Below are positions 58,719-64,000 of a stretch of DNA of 64,000 bases, piece after piece. Every line of letters begins with the position of its first letter. Within the stretch, counting starts at the first letter, position 1. A program made the position numbers and the translations under genes. Source of the stretch: Antedon bifida. Lineage: Eukaryota > Echinodermata > Crinoidea > Comatulida > Antedonidae. The stretch spans positions 19,349,001 to 19,413,000 of the forward strand of contig OY727095.1 in assembly GCA_963402885.1 (NCBI GenBank), read 5' to 3'. A model generated the notes under the pieces. It ran no database searches. It was not told the origin of the DNA and saw nothing but the letters and a program-made list of their open reading frames with translations.

Positions 58719-59225
58719 CTAAACAACTTTTTTAACTTCGTCTTCATCATCGTCATCAATCTCTCTATCTACGTTGTTCCATTCTTCTAGTTGACACACT
58801 CCCCAAACTGAAGTACATGCCAATCCATAGCATCTACAACTGCAACATACAGTTTTACATCCAGTAGTACAGTTACAATGGATGATTTTCAAAAGTTCTT
58901 CTGAAGCAGCAGTTTCAATCGTCATTATTGGCACAAATGTTTTATTAAAAACTTCCCCGACTTGGTAGCATCCATGGTATTATCTTTCTTTATCCATTGC
59001 ATGATTTGATAGTATACTCTAAGACTGTGACATTTTGTAGCAGATGAGGTTGGTGGTAGTAGTTGTTGAGGTTTGATAAATTATTTACCCTCAGCAACTT
59101 TCTTATTAAACAGCTTGCATCTGTAGCTATTTGGGAAATCCAGTGACTTGGCTCCAAAACGAATAGACATGGCCTTTAATCCAAACTCCTCGATAGTTTG
59201 AAGTTTCTGATGCGGTTGAGTGAAA
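58719..59225 (-). pseudogene. C-terminal half of a PIN-like/CXC gene (left arm copy)
   Basis: On - the text runs TIEEFGLKAMSIRFGAKSLD, YRCKLFNKKVAEG, LLPPTSSATKCHSLRVYYQI, QWIKKDNTMDATK, VPIMTIETAASEELLKIIHC and then a cysteine-rich tail NCTTGCKTVCCSCRCYGLAC, ending in a Glu/Asp-rich segment. The spacing C-x-C-x3-C-x3-C-C-x-C resembles CXC (tesmin-type) zinc-binding motifs. I recall this order from multicopy invertebrate proteins whose N-terminal part has a FEN1/PIN-like motif. At least one stop and one frame change break it. Its function is unknown. Confidence 0.6.
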
Positions 59226-59324
59226 CTATCGGCACACATCAGTGTCATATTCTAGGTTACTTTCTATCAATTTATTGATTTATTTGCCTTCCTAAAGATG
59301 TCTTTAGGCTTTGAAGAGTGAGGG

Positions 59325-60010
59325 TGGAAACGGACTTCATATTTCATTACATCGTCTAGAGAGATTTGTCCTAACTGAATTTGATGGAAAGAAAGAAGAA
59401 TTCCTGTCAAGGCATGAGAACAAACACAAATTTATCAACATGCTTTCATATGAGCTATAGAAAAAAGAGTGGAGTGGTGGCTTGATGGTTATGATGCTTG
59501 GCTACCACTCCAAGGGTCCTGAGTTCAAGTCCCGTCACATGTCAGGATTTTTTCTAAGGACCAAATTACTCCACTCCCAAAGACTTGTAATAAGACTTTG
59601 TTTACGTAGAGCATCTTGTGTATATGTTTGTCTTGTGAACCTCTGAGGGTCCCTAATGATCAGCAATAGCTGGATGGATCACCCTCATTAAATATGGTTT
59701 AAAAAAAAACAAAAAAAGCGATGTTGACATTGCTCTGGCAACAGTTGAAGTCTCTGAACATAATACAGTAACTTTGATTGGAGAAGACACGGACTTACTG
59801 GTACTTTTACTGTATCATGTAAATACAACAAACCGAGAAATGTACTTCAGATTAGACAAAGGAAAAGATGGGCCTACTAGAGTGATTAATGTAACCAGAT
59901 TGAAATCTGTTTTAGGATATAAAATCATCCATTGTAACTACTGGATGTATGTTGCAGTTGTAGAAGCTATGGATTGGCATGTACTTCAGTTTGGGGAGTG
60001 TGTCAACTAG
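59325..60010 (+). pseudogene. central part of a PIN-like/CXC gene, split by a SINE
   Basis: The + text LERFVLTEFDGKKEEFLSRH and NKHKFINMLSYEL (to about 59455) is followed, after the SINE, by DVDIALATVEVSEHNTVTLI, GEDTDLLVLLLYH and REMYFRLDKGKDG. The paired acidic text (DVDIA..., GEDTDLLVL) resembles the metal-binding core of FEN1/XPG or PIN-type nucleases (E-A-D-A..., SEDSDLL). From about 59919 it runs into the right palindrome arm, where KIIHCN opens the CXC tail but soon loses its frame and stops at 60010. The segment that should link the two parts is missing here, although the left-arm copy retains it. Confidence 0.6.
59468..59711 (+). mobile_element. tRNA-derived SINE
   Basis: The 5' part reads AGTGGAGTGGTGGCTTGATG and GTTATGATGCTTGGCTACC, a box-A-like segment. 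GTCCTGAGTTCAAGTCCCG follows, matching box B (GWTCRANNC) of an RNA polymerase III promoter. The remainder is non-coding and ends in an A-rich tail (59701-59711). AAAAAAG occurs before (59461-59467) and after (59712-59718) and may be the target duplication, though it is low-complexity. The tRNA species of origin is not clear. It splits the coding text of the PIN-like gene. Confidence 0.75.
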
Positions 60011-61013
60011 AAGAATGGAACAACGTAGATAGAGAGATTGATGACGATGATGAAGACGAAGTTGGAACAGTTGTTTAAGATGCCGTACTAAATACATGCA
60101 CAATATCTAATCAATTGCTGCTATACCATAATTAGAAATTTAAAAGTTATTATTATATTTGTTTTTGTTTACTTTTCGGTTTTTTATTTACTATTATTAT
60201 TAAGATTGTATACAGTATGTTCTGAACAATTTGAACTTGAACTCATATTCTGAAGGTCTTTATAAATATTACAGTTATTTGATTCCCAGGAAAGCTCTCT
60301 ATTTCATAAGTAGATTAGACCATTATACGAAATAAAAAATAATTATATTCTGAACAAATTGAGCCATAAAAGGTGTATCTCAGTCAGTCATTATCGAAAT
60401 ATAGCATATCAAGGTCAATGGTCAAACATGTCGTTTCTGGTCATTTTTTGTCAAACTGTTTCATTAGAGTAAATATAAATAAGTATATTCTCAGTATTTA
60501 GAGCCCAATTTTAAATCTCTACCACACATAGTTGCCGAGATATGGAAATTATACACAGATAAAGTTAAAGGTCAATAACCTTTACTTCCAACCATTTTTT
60601 GACAAAATGTCTCATTACAATAAATGTAAATATGTACATTCTGAACAATTTGAGCCATCATTTGTTTCCCTACGGTCAGTTGTTACCAAGATACAACATA
60701 TCAAGGTCAAAGGTCAAATTGTCAGAAATGGTATTTCCGGTCATTTTTGGCCAAAATGTTCTATTATAGCGAATATAAATATGTATGTTCTGAGTATGTT
60801 GGTACCAAAATCATATCAATAGACCAAGTAGTTTAGGAGGTATGGACATTTTAACTTTTTATCTATTTTGGCGGCCATCTTGAAAAAAAACACTTTCCGG
60901 TGGTCGAAATTCTTGAGACTTTTTTTCTGTTATTTAGTACACTCAATACTACCAAAATCCGTTGAAAAACCTTTTGTTGCAATTTTTTTGAGGTGAAACC
61001 TTATTTCTACTCT

Positions 61014-61560
61014 ACTACTAGGCCTAGTACTATAGTAGGCCTACCAGCCAGTAGCCTACTAGGGCCTAGCCTAGGCCTAGTAGTAGGCTTTTTTTTAGGT
61101 GAAAACCTACGTCTACGAACGACGCCAATGAGGCAGGAAAGTTGGTTTTATTTTGGTAGGGAATTCGATAATAGAAGGGTAGGTCTAGGCTAGAGCGGAA
61201 CCATCTCAGAGGCGCCTACTAGAGGACGGGGTAGGCTAGCTAGCTAGGCTGATTATTCGCGCGCAAATTGAAACAGACTACAGTACAGGCCTGGCTACGT
61301 CGTGTGGATGGGTGGAAAGGGCTAGCTTGCATGAAAGACAATCCTGATGACATTGATTTATTTTTTGGGGTAAATTAGTTGCAATATATTATATATTTTC
61401 AAATCCTAATCATAATTTCGTACATTTAAAGCAAAAAGTTGATAAATATGTTAAATATTGTATCAGTATTTCTACTTACGGATACAGCGGTTGATTCCAG
61501 TAAAACACAAATACCAATTTACGGATATGAATTAGGGATCAGCTCAAAAAGTTTATAATG
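61014..61560. other. right non-coding part of the Harbinger element
   Basis: A TAGGCCTA-rich stretch followed by AT-rich sequence leading to the right terminal repeat. No gene seen. Confidence 0.45.
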
Positions 61561-61613
61561 ATGACGTATCAGTATCGGTATCAGTAATTCGTAAAATGCG
61601 AAACCTGCCTATT

Positions 61614-61775
61614 GGTATCTTTAATTGTAAGGTTAGTATAAAGACTTTCAAAGTCCCATGTAATAAAAAATTGCGTATCGGAACATTTTGTGTTGATTAA
61701 TTGTGTCTTAGAAATTAAATTGATCACAAATGTAAATATTATGTGTGTATTGTTTTGTTTGTGCTTTTCTGCCAA
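61614..61775 (-). pseudogene. Penelope-like reverse transcriptase, N-terminal part
   Basis: On - the frame reads SKTQLINTKCSDTQFFITWD and FESLYTNLTIKDTN. DFESLYTN is the motif with the first catalytic Asp of Penelope-like polymerases. It stops exactly at the Harbinger terminal repeat. The continuation (DAIINACNLL) is found at 53807 on the same strand. The upstream finger region is not recognisable. Confidence 0.7.
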
Positions 61776-61817
61776 GAAAGCAATTATTATTATACTATGT
61801 ATGAATGACTTAATAAA

Positions 61818-61995
61818 TCAAATCTGAATCTCCTGATCTATTATGTCACTTATGACACCCTCATTGGGTTCTACGGCATCACTCACAGCGTCGATAAGTC
61901 TGTGCAACCGCTTCCTTTCACTAGAAAAGGCCTTAATCTTCACATCACGATTATATTCAAGACCCTTCTTGGTTAACTTTCTCTTTTATCCATAG
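61818..61995 (-). pseudogene. short retroelement-type N-terminal fragment
   Basis: On - the text MDKRES is followed, after one frame change, by LTKKGLEYNRDVKIKAFSSE, RKRLHRLIDAVSDAVEPNEG and VISDIIDQEI. KLTxKGLEY-x-x-x-x-K-x-x-F is a pattern I associate with the start of BEL/Pao-type or similar retroelement proteins in marine invertebrates. The piece is too short for a firm family call. Confidence 0.3.
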
Positions 61996-62530
61996 TTACT
62001 ACTTCAATTTTGTTACTTTAATTGCGACAACAATTAATTGAGTGTAGCTGGCTGGCGAGCAGTTTGTTTACGCAGAACATAAATAAAGGATACACAAAAT
62101 TATTGTAATTGAATCTTCTTTATGTATAACAGAATCCAAAAGCAACATAAATATAATCCAAAGCAACATAAGTATAATTCCAAAGCCACATAAGTATAAA
62201 TCCATCTAAGTAAACTCCAGGTTTATAATAAAAATGGTGTGCTGGTAACAAAAAATGAACTGCCCTTACTGGGTGCTCAGCTACAACTAGCTGGTAGAAC
62301 TAAGAACAAAAGAAACTGACTGCCCAATGCAGTAAACAACTGCTGGATAAAATAATATGCAAATTAGGCAATTGAACAAAAGAAACTTTAACTAAATACA
62401 GTTACACTAGACGTATTCGTTAATTCGGTTAATAATTAATAACACTTACATATAAACAAACATATACCTAGTCCTGTTCATCTACTCACACCTAGCTGTC
62501 GAATGTATTTCGCCTCCGCGATGAACGTCA
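61996..62530. other. non-coding stretch, no gene seen
   Basis: AT-rich sequence with a short local repeat (AAAGCAACATAAATATAATCC-like units near 62150-62200). No gene recognised. Confidence 0.45.
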
Positions 62531-62534
62531 AAAA

Positions 62535-64000
62535 CAACAATTGATTAGCGTCGGAGTAAAATTACAGAATACGCGATTGTAAATTTAGGGATGTAAATAA
62601 ATAAATGTTTTGGCTAAACAGTGGGTGCACAAGTTTAATAGGCTCTTAGATAGTGAACACCCCCCATAATTAATGTAATCTACCAAATTTTTGTTGTTTC
62701 TACAAAACAACGAACGGATTTTCAGAAATGTGAAATAACATATTAGTAAAAGCTTCCTCCCCTGTCCTGCCATCTTTCCCGCCACATAAATTCGTCAAGG
62801 TATTCCGGCAACCATTCTCGTTTACACCCTCGCATTCTTTTTAACTTTAATTTAGCACGATTCCAGTAGGACTCTATGTTTTGAGTGTGGACTCCTGTAT
62901 TGGGTCAACACAATTCTTACTGTGGTTCACTGTTAAATGTCCATCTACTGTACCACATCCATGTCCTACACTCTGTAATACGTCTTCCATTTATCAGAAT
63001 ATATTATGGTTCCAGGAATGTACGCGTGCTTCAATGATTGGTAGTAGAGTTTGTGCAGATCTGTTTTCTACCACCTCCATATAGCCAAGGGCTGGCTTAT
63101 AAGTCGTGTCGGCCAGACCAAACACCCACAGTGTCGGGGCTTCTCTACCTCTACCATTCTGGAATGAAATGATAATGTACATTAGTTTCTTTTCTTAATA
63201 TACGGTAGGCATATAGATATTTCCCCTTCGCTATGCTTATCCGTGTATTAATCTTAATTAATAGCATATGGGTAATATGCTCAATATTTGTAAAGTAATT
63301 ATCTAGAAATTAGGCTGTCAATGTACGAACATTCAAATATAAATTGTTTGTTTACCATGGTTTCTTGTTTTAATTTACTAATAACAGTAATTACCTGATT
63401 TATTTAATAAGGTTAGGCATGAATTGATTAATTATTAAATTACTGTCCAAATGGTTTTTTAAACTTTTTGTTTAATGATGGAAATAATGGTAATTTAACA
63501 GCTTTAACTACTTACATTAGCATTTGGTAAATCCATAGCCCAGTAGTAAATGGTCAGTAGCCAAAAGTCCAGTGTTATCTTAACCCGCTGCAAGAAGGTC
63601 CCAGTCAGTAAACTTATGTTTGAGGAGCATTTCCCACACCTCCAAGCATAAGTATCAATACCTTAAAAATATAAAAACATTAAGTGATGACTTTAAATAA
63701 ATATATAGAGTAGGCGAAATTAACGAACAAACTTTCATAAATAATATGTATTATATGGAAAAAGTGAAATAAATATTATTATTCATTATATTTCTAAAAT
63801 TTAAAAGGGTGAAAATAATAATATTAATAAATATATAATTGAATTGATCACTTTATTTCCGAATAAATATTCCATATATACAACAAATACAAAACGGAAA
63901 ATCACACTAAAATAGGAGTGAAGATCGTAACATAGTCTGTAGCAACATTCTCAATGTTGTTGAGGTATGATTTTTGATATATTGAGTAGAGTAGTGTATT
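62535..64000. repeat. direct repeat unit, copy 2 (Merlin segment plus Penelope tail), runs off the window
   Basis: Nearly identical to 51025-52575 in the same orientation. The last ~160 bp (63840-64000) match the Penelope-side tail at about 52417-52576. The unit therefore includes more than the Merlin element, and its right boundary lies beyond the window. Confidence 0.9.
62756..63182 (-). pseudogene. Merlin (ISXO2/IS1595-like) transposase, copy 2
   Basis: On - it reads GRGREAPTLWVFGLADTTYK, VVENRSAQTLLPIIEARVHS and SDKWKTYY, then DGHLTVNHSKNCVDP. After a single-base loss it continues TGVHTQNIESYWNRAKLKLK and LPEYLDEFMWRERW. The segment H-x-TVNHS-x-N-x-VDP-x-TG-HTQNIES-W is the hallmark end of ISXO2-like domains and is absent from copy 1, so this copy is more complete. 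The frameshift near 62908 and possible introns mean it is not shown to be functional. Confidence 0.85.

Larger units (their letters stand above)
57776..61013. mobile_element. 3.2-kb near-palindromic element with ~1.1-kb inverted arms
   Basis: The left arm 57776-58893 and the right arm about 59919-61013 are inverted copies with scattered substitutions and small indels, from GTAGAGTAGAA/TTCTACTCTAC at the outside to AATGGATGATTTT/AAAATCATCCATT inside. The unpaired centre is about 1.0 kb. The inner end of each arm carries CXC-type coding sequence, and the centre carries further parts of the same gene on both strands plus a SINE. The outer 900 bp of each arm consist of repeated ~100-bp units with CAGAACATA and ACATTTTG-C-AAAAATG motifs. 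No transposase motif is seen. The element type is unknown: a foldback transposon or an inverted duplication of a gene's 3' end. Confidence 0.75.
53811..61610. mobile_element. PIF/Harbinger transposon inserted in a Penelope-like element
   Basis: The left end AGGCAGGTTTCGCATTTTAC continues GAATTACTGATACCGATACTG. The right end is its inverse, matched over about 45 bp. ATT flanks both sides (53808-53810, 61611-61613), a 3-bp duplication. Inside are a HARBI1-like transposase on +, a convergent Myb/SANT-like gene on -, a TTAA MITE (56009-56320) and a 3.2-kb palindromic element (57776-61013). Without the palindrome the transposon is about 4.6 kb. The insertion point inside Penelope coding sequence is exact. 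Confidence 0.9.

Noticed and set aside
59468-59711. Functional tRNA gene
   Set aside because: A- and B-box-like segments are present, but no cloverleaf could be drawn by eye and the unit has a long unrelated body with an A-rich tail, as in SINEs.

Overview
This window is eukaryotic, AT-rich and dense in transposable elements. It looks like the nuclear genome of a marine invertebrate deuterostome, most likely an echinoderm. The grounds are a vertebrate-style kynureninase gene split into 13 coding exons with GT-AG introns, the mix of element families (PIF/Harbinger, pogo, Merlin, piggyBac, DIRS-like, Penelope-like, LINEs, a tRNA-derived SINE), and clusters of the palindrome TAGGCCTA in non-coding DNA. 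The clade is an inference; no marker in the window settles it.

Layout. 1-1.3 kb: a MITE with TA duplication. 2.8-12.2 kb: a nest. A pogo-like element (TA duplication) carries a TTAA MITE and an apparently complete PIF/Harbinger transposon (CAG duplication, intact five-exon transposase), which itself carries a 1.6-kb TTAA element. 13-17 kb: LINE fragments in both orientations, cut by a younger LINE and a MITE. 18.9-20.5 kb: a large member of the same MITE family. 21.8-29.0 kb: kynureninase (KYNU), the only convincing host gene. 32.3-33.9 kb: a broken chimeric gene. 34.6-39.5 kb: a GC-richer DIRS-like retrotransposon with tyrosine recombinase, whose right half is inverted. 40.2-51 kb: degraded transposase-type genes (zinc-ribbon gene, a second Harbinger with a MITE in its transposase, a piggyBac/pogo chimera, a third HARBI1-like fragment, a SWIM zinc-finger pseudogene).

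51-64 kb is a second nest. A Penelope-like reverse transcriptase gene is split by a 7.8-kb Harbinger element (AAT/ATT duplication). That element carries a transposase, its Myb/SANT-like partner and a 3.2-kb near-palindrome. The palindrome holds halves of a gene with a FEN1/PIN-like acidic motif and a CXC cysteine-rich tail, and one half is interrupted by a SINE. A Merlin (ISXO2-like) element followed by a Penelope tail occurs as two direct copies about 11.5 kb apart; one copy has gained a 109-bp Tourist-like MITE.

How the parts relate. KYNU is a self-contained tryptophan-catabolism gene unrelated to its neighbours. In both better-preserved Harbinger elements the transposase and the Myb/SANT-like protein are transcribed convergently inside one pair of terminal repeats, as expected for this superfamily. 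Most other coding segments are relics. The insertion order can be read from target-site duplications and rejoined reading frames.
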